Source of the DNA: Tethya wilhelma
Taxonomy: Eukaryota > Porifera > Demospongiae > Tethyida > Tethyidae
NCBI GenBank assembly: GCA_964030475.1
Contig: CAXIPT010000001.1
Location: forward strand, 10,659,593 to 10,723,592
Length of the DNA: 64,000 nucleotides
Direction: 5' to 3'
Under the pieces are notes generated by a model, which did not search any database, was not told the origin of the DNA, and was given only the letters and a program-made list of their open reading frames with translations. The position numbers and the translations under genes were made by a program. Positions 1-12,190 of the stretch are shown here, in pieces (the stretch's first letter is position 1; the number at the start of each line of letters is the position of its first letter).

Positions 1-51
<51 letters not shown>

Positions 52-80
52 TAAACACACACAGCACGCACGCACACACA
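1..80. repeat. (AC)n microsatellite at left edge
   Basis: An uninterrupted AC dinucleotide run of about 47 bases is followed by degenerate AC/GCAC repeats to about base 80. It lies in an intron of the DMC1 gene, just downstream in gene sense of the exon ending at 91. Confidence 0.95.
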
Positions 81-2102
81 CAGAGCTTACAAGTAGTTTG
101 AATACTCCTGGTTCTTCATGAAATTTCGCTGCAACACAATCCAACAACTCCATCTGATGTTCACCTGTTAATAATTGAAGTGTGTCACTGTTGAAGGCTC
201 AAGATGGCTAAAGATCTTACTGGTGTAAGCTCTAGCATAGAGAACATTGTCAAGCATTGCACTGTGATCTAGATTATAGCGATCAGCAATGTCCTTCAAT
301 CGATCTGGGCGACTGTCGAGATCGAGTCAAAGAAAAATATTATCAATATGATGTTTAGTACCCTGATGTTGTGCAACATGTTATTTAGGATACAATGTAT
401 TCTGCAAAAGAACAGCAAAACAAAACAATAATACACTACATAATAGCGATCAACAAGCCACATATTTACAACATACCTCAGTGTCAATGTACACCACCTT
501 CCCTCCAGTGTAGCCATTGTTTCCAGGTAGCTGTGTGGTTACTGCAACAGTGATCGTAAGTTCAAGCTATGAAGCACATACAAACATGCAGCAGTCCAAC
601 ATTGGGGACATACCACACAATGTATGAGAAAGCTGTGTTTTTCCAGTTCGAAATTCTGTGTAGTACCCAGAGTAGAATAATACAATAACATTGTTTTCAG
701 CAAAAATTACCTCCAAACACCTCCGTTATTGCCATGCTCTCAATACCACCTGTATGAGCAGTACTGAGTTAACACTGGAAAGATTTTACTGATGAACAGA
801 CAATACTTACCTCCTAGTAACTTGCTGTTCACAAAATTAGAACATGAAAGAAAAAAAGGACAACATAATGTCACTATAGAGTGTGTGGGAAGCCAATCTA
901 ATTCTTCTCCTATAGCCTACATTTCTGTCCTTGCCATGATAACATGCCACAGTATGGAGAGCACTAGTGTAGCGGCAAGATCTTAGGTTGGCTGATTCCA
1001 AAGTATAGTTATGTAGGTACACTCTCTGATACATATAGCCAGACTCATACAATGTCATGCAATGTTTTGTGCAGTGCACTCCATGCACTCTTCTCAGTTC
1101 AAGAGTTTTCAAATTATACTAACCCCAATCACAGCCTCTACCCTCAGGGAGTGAAACCAGCAGAATTTTGCTCTATTCTAAACTCACTCAAGCTCTGTAC
1201 TTCCAGTGGAGACTTTAAACACCATTTTTCTTTTATCACTGTACTCCAATGCCGTTTGAAAACCTCCTTCCTGAATGAAGAGAAATTCAAATGCCACCAG
1301 CTATCAAATGAGGGCCTACTTGAACACTCACATTCAGCTTGGAAGCAGCCTCCTGGAAAGACAACATTCATTATACAGATGGAATGATATGTACCAGTGA
1401 AGAAAATTTGTACACACAAATATCAGGTCTGATTTGCTAGCCTTGCCCTCAGGCTCTCTCCCCAGGAATAGGGAGAGAGCATGGTATGTGGAATCACATG
1501 AATGCAGTTGCCCCATAGAGGGACAGTAGAAAGGGTTTGTATGGTTTCTCTACTAGACATTAAAATAATGGTTCTACGGGCTACATCATCAAACAGCAAT
1601 GGTTACAGGCATTTCATGAGAACAGCAGCTGCTATTATGTAGTGACTGTCAATGTGAACACACCTTTATCTTGTCAACCTTTGCCTCTGAAATCCCCTTT
1701 ATAGCACACAGTTTTTTCCTCGTAGTCATTTGAATACCCTGTGATATCATTATGAAACATTTGACAATAATATAACATGTTTACTACAACTAAGTAATTA
1801 CAATACCTTCACTGTGCATATTCCAGCTGTTTTCAGTTTTTTTATGTCTGCAACATTCTGATAAGAAAAAAATTATGGAAATAACTGAAGTCGTTTTGTA
1901 GAGTACACATTTTACTTACAATGCCATGGCTTTGCAGTGAATCAATGTCTTGGAAAAATGATTCCTGCAACAATAAAGGAGACTATATGAGATGGTTTGG
2001 ATATAGCTCAGTACAGACTGTGCACTGACTACTCTAAATATTGCTTACCTCGTCCACATCATTTTGGATATCATTGTCACACACAATTTGGTCCTGAAGC
2101 AT
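1..2102 (-). CDS. DMC1: DMC1 meiotic recombinase, 3' part beyond the left edge
   Basis: Meiosis-specific RecA/RAD51-family strand-exchange ATPase that pairs homologous chromosomes in the nucleus. Thirteen exons are visible on the minus strand: 2102-2049, 1964-1920, 1857-1807, 1738-1664, 1352-1332, 1270-1188, 824-811, 749-711, 655-614, 541-477, 401-394, 312-221 and 164-91. They total 663 nt, 221 codons, with all phases consistent. The start ATG is at 2102. The N-terminal HhH region reads SFFQDIDSLQSHGI and GIQMTTRKKLCAIKGISEAK. Walker A is GEFRTGKTQ. The DMC1-type stretches GGIESMAITE, DTENTFRPDRLKDIADRY and LDNVLYARAYTSEHQMELLD separate it from RAD51. About 120 C-terminal residues, including most of Walker B and loops L1/L2, lie off the window. 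Three exons are micro-exons (8, 14 and 21 nt). Confidence 0.93.
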
Positions 2103-2384
2103 GGTAAGTGTTGTAACAACTTGCAGTTGGATGTAGAATATAGGGTAGAGGAAGGAAAACTCTATCAACTGGCCCTCAGCTCTTGCGTACATAAACTGCA
2201 AGCGAGCGCGGGATTGCTACATTTATTTGCAGCTGCAAAATGACGTCAACCTCATAGAATACAAGGTCGTCAAAGTCAAAAATTTGCACGACATGACATC
2301 AAGATCGAGAGCTAGAGGTAAACTAACTAGCTACAGTTCTATTGATCGTGTTAATCAAGAAGTACAGCGTTCAGCTGTTGAATC
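2103..2384. promoter_or_regulatory. Bidirectional promoter of DMC1 and LIM-RGS-PX gene
   Basis: The 282 bp between two divergent start codons must hold both 5' UTRs and promoters. It contains a perfect palindromic CRE/ATF-type octamer TGACGTCA at 2240-2247. No TATA box is obvious. The regulatory assignment is inference from geometry and motif only. Confidence 0.5.
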
Positions 2385-3346
2385 ATGATTTCAGCTACAT
2401 CACTTGGAGCTTACTGGCAAGATGATACTGCGCTAGTATCGTTTAATCGAGTAAGATGTATCAGTACAGGTGGACACATGACACCGCAGAAATACAGTGC
2501 ATTGGAAAAGACCCGCTCTAATAGTGCCCCAGTCAATTCATACAAGCCTGAGCTACAATCTAAAAAGAAGGTTTCTGCACCTGGATTAAATGACAACAGT
2601 GTTGTTGCCCTGAAACCATTGCATCAAGACCAAGATATCACAAATGAACAGCTGGATGACATCACAATTTCTAGAAGTAATTCTAGAAGTCACAGTCGTA
2701 CTGGTAGCATTGAAATGGGGCCAGCATCTTTAACTCTTGATCCTAGTACAATGCCCCTGCTATGCTTAGCCTGTAGTCAGCAGTTTGAGCCTTCCGATTT
2801 AGTTGTTCTCTTTGAAGGGAATGCGTATCATAATGGATGTTTTGCATGTGGTGTGTGTGGCAAAACCATGGATCCTACATGTCAGTTTCTTGTGCAAGAT
2901 GATGGTTCTCCTCTGTGCTATCAGTGCTCGCCTACTTGTCATGTGTGTAAGGAAAAGATCATCCACAGCCATGTTTGGGTTTTAAACAAAGATTTCCATG
3001 AGAATTGTCTCAAATGCCATGTATGCCAAAAGGTATTGCTAGCACTTTATGATAGTCGTAATATTGTAATTAGAAACCGCCTTAGTGCTACTGATGTGAT
3101 CTTCACATACATATTTATATCAATGTGTTTACGTCTTTTGCTAATTTCATTCAAAGGTGCTAGGTAAGGTGTATGCTGCTGGTGGCGAGCCTTGCTGTGC
3201 TGAGTGTATCACTCCAGTGTTTGATGTTGCATGGAGCCCAAGAGCTTCTATGTCCCAGGCAAAGCAAGGCTCTGAGAATCACAGGGTTTGTAAAGTAACT
3301 AGTGTATGAAATTCATCTCTTAAGTGTTTTATTTGATATATCATGT

Positions 3347-3391
<45 letters not shown>

Positions 3392-6300
3392 CATCGATAG
3401 TGTGTGCACATGATCACGCATATTGTGTTATGTGTGTACACGTGTATCGTTGGTAGTAGAATATGTGTTGTGCCAACACAGTGCATGAGGCCAGTACAAT
3501 TATTTATGTCTATTCCCCTTTATGGTCTGTCTTGGAGGCAGAAAAAGAAACATTAGTTGTAGGTAGTTCTTTTTTCTGTGTGCATCACATTAATTTTGTT
3601 GTGTATTGGCACTGCATGTTCATTGTCCTATTGTTCATACTGATGTCCCATTTCAAAGTTTAATGAAAACATTTTTGATGCTTTAGCCAACCTGTAACCC
3701 ACTGGTCTATTCAAGATAGTGTGGAAAAGTTCTGTTGTCTTGTGTATGCTTATGCATGCAATTATCTCACTGTATTTTTCTTTTAGAAAATGCTATATAG
3801 ATTGAGGTAGGATTTTCTTGTAACCCACCATAACAATCAGTCAACTGATTTATTGTTTTAGACTTTGTAGTTGCCTTTGGTCCATGATAAGAAGGTATCT
3901 TACTGGGACCGTCCACAACTAACAATAGAATAAGATCTCTGCTATTTTACCTCCAAATTGTGGTCCATGAAGAAAATATCCTTGTTAGTACATAAGTTGT
4001 GTTTGCAATAACTACACATAACTCTCTTTACCATAAAGGTACAATGGGTTAAATTATGGTTTACTTTGTAGTGCATACTGCTGTGTGTTTAATATTCATA
4101 ATCGACCTAAATGGCAATGCATAGTTGAGATGTCTCTGTGGAATACAGTGTGTAATGCTATTAGTTTGCTTGTTGGGATACTTAGGTTGCACCATTGAGC
4201 TAACTTGATCAAAATGTGTAGTATCATACATTTGGAATGCATCCAACAAGTGATCTTTGTCTCTCTCCAGCTCTCCTCATCTAATGGACCTCACACCCTT
4301 CCTCCTAGGCTTGAGAGCCTCTCTCAGGCTGTTACTGATCTACCCACTGTAAGGTATGGTTAGGGATCGAGGTTTCAATTACTGGTTGTATCTTAGCTTC
4401 ATTCCCAATCTGCTTAGTACTCCCCATCCCTTATTTTACTTATTTTATTATACTATCTAAATTAAGAAGAAAATGGAGAAACCCTGAGGTGTGTTCTTTA
4501 GAAGTTGATATCACTAGCCACTGCTGGTTGCTCTATGATTTACACATGTTGTTTACTTACCCAGCAGTGTGATTATTATAAATTTGAAGACTTTTTCTTG
4601 ACTCAATCGGTCAAGTGTGATGACATTAGTCAAACTATATTGTATCAGTTCACACATAATGAGTTATTGTTTGTATTTGCCCAGATTCCATACTCTTCTT
4701 CGACCCTCTTTCTCCCTGCCTACTGCTCTTAGTGAAAGCACCACATCCACCAGCAAGCTTAGCCTCTCCTCTCTCAAAGCTATTCTCTACGATGAACTGG
4801 GAGTGTCTTTGGTAAAAGTGACAACTATTTGTTACGGTTTCATTAGTGTAGTTATTCATGTGTCTTTAACTAAACATGTGTTCATTCAATGTGCATTTTT
4901 GTGTTAAAAAATTTGGGCTTGGCTTACAACTCAAGTGGTTATGTTGTATGCTGCTTACAAGGTAGATCATTTGTACTAATTTAGCAAGTGTACCATATTC
5001 TTCAATTGACGACGTAATGTTTGTCCAGATATTATCTCGTTAATCCACATGATTGTGAGTAGAAGAGAAGGCTTTTCTGTAGATATACTCAATGTTTTTA
5101 TGTGTATGTTCTATGTTTCCATTTATGCAGCTGATGAATTTCTGTATTGAAGATAGCAGTATTGAGTTCATGGTATTCTGGTTGGATGTTGAACACTTCA
5201 AGTATTTTGATGGTGCTAGTGATGACATTAAGCTATTTGCACATCATATAAGTAAGTGTACCTAACTCCTCTCCTACCTGCTCTTGTACTCTTTCCTTGA
5301 CTCTGTTATTGGTTCTTTCAGTGCTCAAGTATATTGGATACTATGCTGAGATTCCTGTGTGCCTTCCAAGAAGTATTGAAGATAGAATTGTTGCCAACAT
5401 GCAACAGAACAGTGTCAGCCAAGGTGAGTCTTTTGTGGTGAACTGTCATGGGTATGGTCAGTCCAAATTACTTTGCACTTGTGTGTTCCCTAATGGCCTT
5501 CATACCTTAATTCTCAACCTTCACTGTCAGAATCTACACTTCAGCTACCATTCATCATATGTATACCCTTTTGAACAAGTTCAGGTATCAGACCAATGTT
5601 TTCCTCCTGTTTGCCAAGCAAATGGCTCTAGTAGTGAAGCATCAGGGCTCTTTGCTCTCCTGGGTTATAGGGTGGTGTATCTGTTAGCATATTTGTTGAA
5701 CCATATGTCTGATTTTCAGAAGGTAATGCTATATACTGCCACTTTATTTTGCAACACTCGACTTTCACGGCTTTCATGCATCAAATAAACTGTACTGCTA
5801 CAGTGGAACCCCTCTCAGCAATCACCCTTGATTTGTGGCCACCTTCTATATAGCAACCACTTACTCTGGTCCGGAATGATTCTTTGCTTTTTTCATACAA
5901 AATAACCCCCTAATTTGCGACCACCTCTCCATCCTGTCAAATGACCACAAAATTTGGTCCTAATTGATGTGCAGCAATGCTAAATGACCTTGTGCAACGG
6001 CCAGCCACACCAACTTACACAACAGGCACTGTGCGCCCAATAATAACCAAGCAAGTGTTATGCTGGAATGAGGCTAGTCTTAATTCTGCATTTCTGGCTA
6101 GCTTAATGCCTACCCTGTAAAATTACTAATATTCAAGCTTATTTATACCTCGACAAAGTACACTTGACGAGTTTTGAACCAGATCTTGAGATACATAGTG
6201 TTGTACATTTGTAATTATTGAGATCTACCGTAATAGTCATTATTTAAGGTCAATACTCAATAGTGTTGTTCTGGAGAGTTGGAAGACACCTGAGATAAGA

Positions 6301-9300
6301 CCATCCCTCTATAAAAATTCCCCAATAGTGGTTGCCTTAGACGTTACACTGTACTTGCAAAAATCAATATTATTAGGCAATATAATTATGGTAGCACCTT
6401 CATGTATTTATGATTGAGACTATGTACACTGTTACTTCAAAGGCTAAAATTGCTTTTATTATCAAGTTGAAAGCTGTGGAGTATGCCATGTGTCCATGAA
6501 AGACTCTCCTAGGGGAGGTATGACATTCACACAAACATGAGTGCCAATTCAGCTCAAGTGGAGTTTAATACAGTAACATCTTTGCTGAGTAACAAACAGG
6601 TGCACATGATCAGCTCTCCATATGATGTATTGTGATCACATGATAGGAATGCAATTGACAGACTTGCCAGCTCAGCAAAGAGCAGTGTTGTCATGCCTCC
6701 TCTGACTCTCATATAGAGGGATGTTTTCCCCAACCAGACTGAGTGGTTTACAGCTTCTTACATATAAACATGCATGCATGTAAGCATATCAAAGATTGAG
6801 GCAAACAGTTGTGACTTATTAAAAAACAACAATACATAATATTCTTTTGTAAATAAGCTCTTATAATTATATATTGTTGGTGCAAGTGACTAGAGTGTGC
6901 TTCCACACTGCTGTTTGAGTAGAGTCCATGACACATTTTTGTGTGCAGCAATATCACTTGAAAGCTGTTGATTATGGAATGGAGGATTGCATACTGCCAG
7001 TACAACTGTTTCCCAGCAGGCTGTTGCTTGGTGAGAAAATATATTCAAGCAAGTTTCTTTCTTGACTGAATCTTCTGCATTGCTTTCTTCAATGTCTGAC
7101 AGTAGTTTGATGTCTAGTCCCAAATTGGTGCAAATTGCTTTCCACATGTTATCTGGGATCGCTGGAGTTAGCACCAAGTGAATATCTGTTTCTAGGCTCA
7201 TGTTGTGGCATTCAGATTCTGTACAGGATATAAAAGGTAGTTTAAATTGTTTCCCCATTTATTTTCATGTTAATTATGACAGTTACCATTGTTTGGTTGA
7301 GACAGTGCTTTCATTTCATCGCTTGATGGTAGAAAATAACCTAAGATGCATGTAGACAAAATGTAAAGTAATCACAGTTGGTGAATATACAAACTTGTGT
7401 ACACTTACTTGATATTAATATTAAGATTGTAGCATGGATAATGCGGTGTCTAACACCATTCCACATTCTTTCCAGCCTGTCTCGTATTTCAGGATGCTCA
7501 TGAAGCTCATCACATATGAATTGCCAAAAATTTGTAAGCCATGTATTCCATCTTGGAGACAAATATTTCCATAGTAACAGTTTTAATTTCCTCCAGTCAG
7601 ATTTAACCCACTCCCAGAGTGCGTTCAAGGCGTACTGTCATAGTTTCTTTATACTTCTTTTTAAAGATTCTTTCTCCCAATGATTGCTAGAGTGAGCTTT
7701 AATTGTTCTCCAGCATTGTTTAGCATATGAGTGGCAATGTACCATATTCCCTGTACAAGCCCACCTGCCAGTTGTCTTATGTGGAGTATGTTCTTAAGAT
7801 CTACCCAGAGAGCAAACAAGTGTTTGCTAAATCCATCAGTAAAGTCATTCACCATTCTTCTGACTGCACCTGGGAACACTGTTCTGAAGTACACACCAAC
7901 TGCTCTAAATGTTGTAGCTAAATATGTTCCAATCTTCTTAACAGTTGGTTTGAGGTTTTTAAGGATATGCAAGGTTAGTAGGTAGAGAGCAGGTACAATG
8001 AATTCTTTTGTAAAACCCCGTGTTAGTTGAATAAGAGCTCTCCACTTCTGCTTTATTTTTCTCAATATCCATTTTATAATTTCCCCTTTGTTCTGCTTCA
8101 ATTCTTCTGCCATCTCCTTTAACTCCTTGAGAAGATATTGGTAGATGTTGAATGCCGTAAGAAGAATTATAGCGATGAATGCAAGCATCCTCCAAGAGCT
8201 GTAGATTCCTAAGTAACATGATGATAATCATGAATGTGTTCTTGTTACTAGTATACATGTATATATGTAGTACCTGTAAGCACAGTGTGTCCTTCACTCA
8301 ACAGTTGGAAATACAATAGGACATAGATTGTTCCTATGCTAATGAAGTAGAAAGAGCCTCCTCTGCTATTTTCATGGTCCACAGTTTCTCTTATACCTGG
8401 ATTAATTGTGCAGATCATATGCTGAGTAACATGTACATCATGTTCTATAATGCCCTTGGCATTAAGCAGGGATGATCTAAACTGTATTGTAAGTATGACT
8501 AGATGAATGAAACCTTACCAGTTTGGTCCATACTGCCAAGCTTGATTTGTGAGTAGTTTTCTGCTTCTATTCTTGCAGTTTAGTCTGAGCTAACGATAAC
8601 CAACTTGATTGCTATAGTCTGACAATACCAAAGTTCTATAATATACTTGCAGTCCAGTATTCACAAACAAGAGGGCTTTTATAGCTGTACACAGAGCTCT
8701 CCAGGGATACTCCTACGATTATCGCCATAAGCACAATGAGCACACTCTTTTCCAATGCATCATTACCAAATGTGTATTGGAGAGAAAATGGGGTTACACC
8801 GGGGAAACTTCTTGATAATAATACTATTATACTGTTTAAATTATATTCATTGCTTCTGTTCAATGGTGCTCGTACATCATGACAATAATTCTGCTTTAAA
8901 TATTGTCAGAGAAAGTTTATTTCAATTGCGCAGTGTAGGAATATAGTCTAGTATCAGCATTACATGCAGTCAATCTGAATATTTCATCAAACTACAGAAA
9001 TGTTTCCATATAATTATGTAGTTAGTGAATCAGTTGTATACATTACACAGTGTGACTGTTCTGTTCTGGTACTGAAGCTGCCAAGGTTGAGGACAACTAT
9101 GCAGCTATTTTAGTTGCTGTGGTAGAATGACCTGCTACAAGATAATTCTAAGTAGTTGCAGCCCATGGCCAACTGTAGATTGTGCTAGAATTGGAGATCT
9201 AAGAAGTCTTAATGAAAATTGTTGGCACCAGCTCAACATGCCCTTGTTGCACTGCGTGTCCTCTAATTATGGGTATAACGAACATACTCCTATTATCCCA

Positions 9301-11937
9301 CGCAATTATGAGACTCCCATCTTGACTGCGTTCTCATGTTTGTTAATGTTGCTTGTTATTTTCAAAGATGGTGATTGTATTTACTGTCATATTGTCACGT
9401 TTTATTCATCTCTGTTGTTTGTTTGATTCCTTACAGATGTTTTCAATGAGGCTCAAGAGTACGTTTTCCAGAAAATGGAGAGAGAAATCCATGCAAGATT
9501 TCTGTGCAGCAGTGATGGACAGGGCTACTTAAAAGCTCTTGTCAGAAGAGATATCAAACAAAGAGAAAAGCAAAGGCAGGTGTTTCTTGAATACTTCTAG
9601 TGAACAGGGTTTGGGTATAATGTGTTTTGTTGATGTTTGAGTGTGCTTTTCTTTAGCTGTGCCATGGATGTTATAGTATCCTTGGCTGTGTGATTCACAC
9701 TGTGCAACCATGGCTTGTTGAATAATGTCATGCACATTTTCTTTAACCTTCAGACAAGAGGAGACCATGGACCTCAGCCCACTGGAAGCCACTGTAAAGA
9801 GCTTTGACAAGCGACATTTTGGCACCAAGTTCTATGTAAGATTTGTTTGTACTGTGTATTCCTCGCACTGTTTCCCCCTTCTTGTTCACTGTGCCTACTC
9901 TACACACATGCAGGTCTATGAGGTGGAAGTCAAGTTGAATGAATCTGTATGTATGATTTATAGAAGGTATGTATCAACTCAACTCCACTCATGTCTAATG
10001 TTAAGTCTGTATATAGCACATAGATAAAGTTGGGTTGCATTGCACAAGATGTTTCTTGTGCCATAGACTGTATATTATCTCTGGTTGTGCACTTCCTTTA
10101 TGCTAGTGGAATCTTCTTGACTCAGTATTCCCACTGTTCCCTAGAGACTTTTCAGAGTGATTACAAAATATTCTGCAATAGAACATGCATGGTATTACAT
10201 CATGATATCTTTTAAGACAAAAAATATCCTGAAAGTTTATGTTGATGCATGTAGTTTCATCGTGTGGTTTGCAATTTCCCCATACAGTTGTTTTGTGTGT
10301 ACATTCTTGGTGTAACCAATACCCATGGTGTAACTTAAAGGGGTAAACCCCACTAGGTAAAGGCAGGAATAATTGTGTAGTATCCATCATTTTTGTGTGT
10401 CTGGGGTCAGATAATGATGACAAGATTGATCACTCTCAAAGCAGCATCCTATTGTCTGTAGGTCTACCATAATGGGGTGAACAATTTGGCTCTTTAATGC
10501 CTCAATAGTTGGTGTGCCTGTTTTCCAAGGATATGTGTGAAAATGGTCCCAGATGAATAGGAAGCCAACTGACTCTTTCCTTCTATACTTGTGCTTCAAC
10601 AACACATCATTGATTGACCTGTTTTGAAGTATCTATTGATTAATTTTTACATTTGCTGTTTACACCCACAAGCATTCATACTTGATAGTATCAGTATTGT
10701 CTCAATTGACTTCGATATTTACAGTTTCTGTGAACATAAATAGTGCAAACCCTGGTGAAAGTAGCAAAGCTTTTGTATGCTTATATTGCCATGAAATTCT
10801 ATTATCCCTCAAAGATGTACACGCTTATTTGTACAAGTCACTTTTGTAATGTTTGGCTACGTCATAGTTGTTTCCATTGAGTTGATTTACGTCTACTCCT
10901 TGCCAGTTGTTGTTACTGTGGGCTCTTTGCTACAAGTATTCCTTGTACAGCTGATAAGTGTTTGTTGTCAGTGTGGTTAGTTACGCTCATCACAGTGACT
11001 GCCAGGCTAACATTGTCGTATAAACATCATTCTCGAGGTTTTTGAAATGATAGAACTACTTGAGGAATGCTTTATATAATTATTAGCTAGCTATAGGTTT
11101 GATGTCTCAATTTCTGAGAGTGCCCTCTAGCAAATTGCACACAAGGGTTCTATTCTTTCATGCAGATACAGTGATTTCCACAGTCTTCATCAAGAACTAA
11201 AGTCTGCCTTTTCTTCTGCCAAATTTCCACCTTTACCGAAAAAAATTTTCTTTGGTCGAAGTCAAACCAAAGCTGTTGCACAACAGAGAATGAGGGATCT
11301 ACAATTATATTTACAGGTAGACAAATACATAAAATATAGTTATGACTATTGGAGTGGGTACAAGTGTAAGGATAACCAGATCCTAATAATTCCTGGAATT
11401 GAATTCTTCCTGTTTTCCTGCTCTCAAAATTCAATAATAGTGTATCACACTAGTAATTGTGATTACCCCCTTGTCTTTGAAGTGGTTTAGGAAGTTAGAA
11501 TTCTATGGAAATGTGACTCATCCTATTCCTAATAGCATGAAGATTGAGTTCCTGAATACTAGCTTAGTTCTCAGGCTCCTCCTCCTGCTTGCCCTGTGAA
11601 AACAAGGAAGAAAGTGAGGGAGGTGCCAGGGATTATAGCCAATAGGTTCTACGATAGCTACCATTGCAGAAATTTCCATACAATAACTTGGAATCATTAT
11701 GCTATCAGATTTACGTAACGTTCTTCATCTGCTCATAGCCCCACAGTGAGGCTAACACCATCCATCTCTCTCACTGATTCACCCTTTCCCCCTGTGTACA
11801 TGCAGGGTGTCTTGGCAATGTCTCCTGAAGTGTCTCAGTGCCCGACTTTGAGGAGATTTCTTACTCAGACAGCTTCAGACAAAGAAGACGAGGCGTTTAA
11901 CAAGAGACTCCACAATAATGTTGAAACCAATTCATAA
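2385..11937 (+). CDS. LIM-LIM-RGS-PX multidomain protein
   Basis: Eleven exons read by splice signals and phase: 2385-3032, 3157-3285, 4271-4353, 4685-4811, 5131-5251, 5322-5423, 9437-9579, 9761-9835, 9914-9966, 11166-11316, 11806-11937 (stop TAA). Residues about 1-120 are Ser-rich and low complexity. Residues about 125-245 hold two LIM zinc fingers, with CLAC, HNGCFACGVC, CYQC, CHVC, HENCLKCHVC and CAEC ligand sets. A linker is followed by an RGS fold spanning exons 4-7 (ILYDELGVSL, EFMVFWLDVEHFKYF, FNEAQEYVFQKME, ARFLCSSDGQGYLKAL). A PX domain covers exons 8-11 (VYEVEVKLNESVCMIYRRYS, FPPLPKKIFFGR). The acceptor of exon 8 must be the AG at 9759-9760 rather than 9752-9753 to keep frame. RGS domains act on G-alpha proteins and PX domains bind phosphoinositides, so a membrane-tethered regulator is plausible. 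RGS plus PX is known in SNX13-type nexins, but I know no family that adds LIM domains. Confidence 0.85.
3345..3390. repeat. (TG)n microsatellite
   Basis: TG dinucleotide run in intron 2 of the LIM-RGS-PX gene. Confidence 0.95.
5799..6353. mobile_element. MITE-like element with TACAGTG ends
   Basis: The left end TACAGTGGAACCCCTCTCAG and the right end, reverse-complemented TACAGTGTAACGTCTAAGG, form an imperfect terminal inverted repeat. No transposase frame lies inside. It is about 555 bp, in an intron. The family is not identified. Confidence 0.55.
6890..8863 (-). CDS. Nested membrane protein with C-terminal Death-like domain
   Basis: Minus-strand gene inside the intron of LIM-RGS-PX. The firm 3' exons are 7634-7409, 7340-7287 and 7218-6890 (stop at 6890), joined in consistent phase. 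The last exon reads as a Death-fold (WKAICTNLGLDIKLLSDIEE ... ACWETVVLAVCNPP). Upstream are an exon around 8488-8278 with a hydrophobic segment (FYFISIGTIYVLLYFQLL) and an exon around 8211-7661 with a second hydrophobic helix (MLAFIAIILLTAFNIY) followed by a long basic amphipathic region. A possible first exon at about 8863-8650 resembles a signal peptide (SVLIVLMAIIVGVSL). I could not resolve the joins between 8650 and 8488, nor the one between 7661 and 7634, where an in-frame TAA and only a weak phase-0 donor (GTACAG) are seen. It may be a damaged gene. Confidence 0.5.
9967..11165 (+). other. Intron inside the PX domain, no gene seen
   Basis: A 1.2-kb intron interrupts the PX domain between IYRR and YSDF. 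I see no coding sequence or clear mobile element in it. Confidence 0.6.
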
Positions 11938-12190
11938 AGGGAACCTGATTGTTGTTATTGTTTATATTGTAGATGCTTGTTTAATCACTGTAATGTCAAT
12001 TCATGATCATGATTAATTTTTTTGTGTGTGCATGTGGTGCTGTCAGGCGGCGCCGCCCGGATGTACGATGGTTATTGCCTTTTCCGGCGGAAGCAGTTCT
12101 CACTGCATATAAAAGCGATGATAACCCCAGCGCTCACCAAGTAATCAACCACGAGACATTGCCGTTTTTGGTTAACAATAGCTATACTTT
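11938..12190 (+). promoter_or_regulatory. Promoter region of coiled-coil gene with TATA-like box
   Basis: The tandem gap between LIM-RGS-PX and the next gene holds a GC-rich patch (GGCGGCGCCGCCCGG, near 12047) and an ETS-like TTCCGGCGGAAG. A TATA-like CATATAAAAGCG at about 12107-12118 lies roughly 75 bp before the start codons at 12191/12194. The start-site assignment is inferred. Confidence 0.45.

Larger units (their letters stand above)
5424..9436 (+). other. 4-kb intron carrying a nested gene and a MITE
   Basis: This intron splits the RGS domain between phase-1 exon ends (CAA G | AT GTT, giving Q-D). It is far longer than the neighbouring introns. It contains an inverted-repeat element at 5799-6353 and an opposite-strand Death-domain gene at about 6890-8863. 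Outside those I see no coding sequence. Confidence 0.75.

Noticed and set aside
1052..1419. 111-codon plus-strand and 91-codon minus-strand open frames
   Set aside because: The plus frame is antisense to two DMC1 exons. The minus frame runs through those exons and the intron between them in the wrong register.
1437..1481. Possible MITE of the TAGCCTC family in DMC1 intron
   Set aside because: Only one tip and a short CTCTCTCCC hairpin are visible, with no second end or duplication.
91..2102. RAD51 instead of DMC1
   Set aside because: GGIESMAITE, DTENTF and SEHQMELLD are DMC1-type; RAD51 has GGIETGSITE, DTEGTF and DHQTQLL at these places.
9437..9835. Frameshift between the RGS and PX exons
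   Set aside because: The first AG (9752-9753) breaks frame, but the AG at 9759-9760 restores it, so an alternative acceptor explains it without damage.
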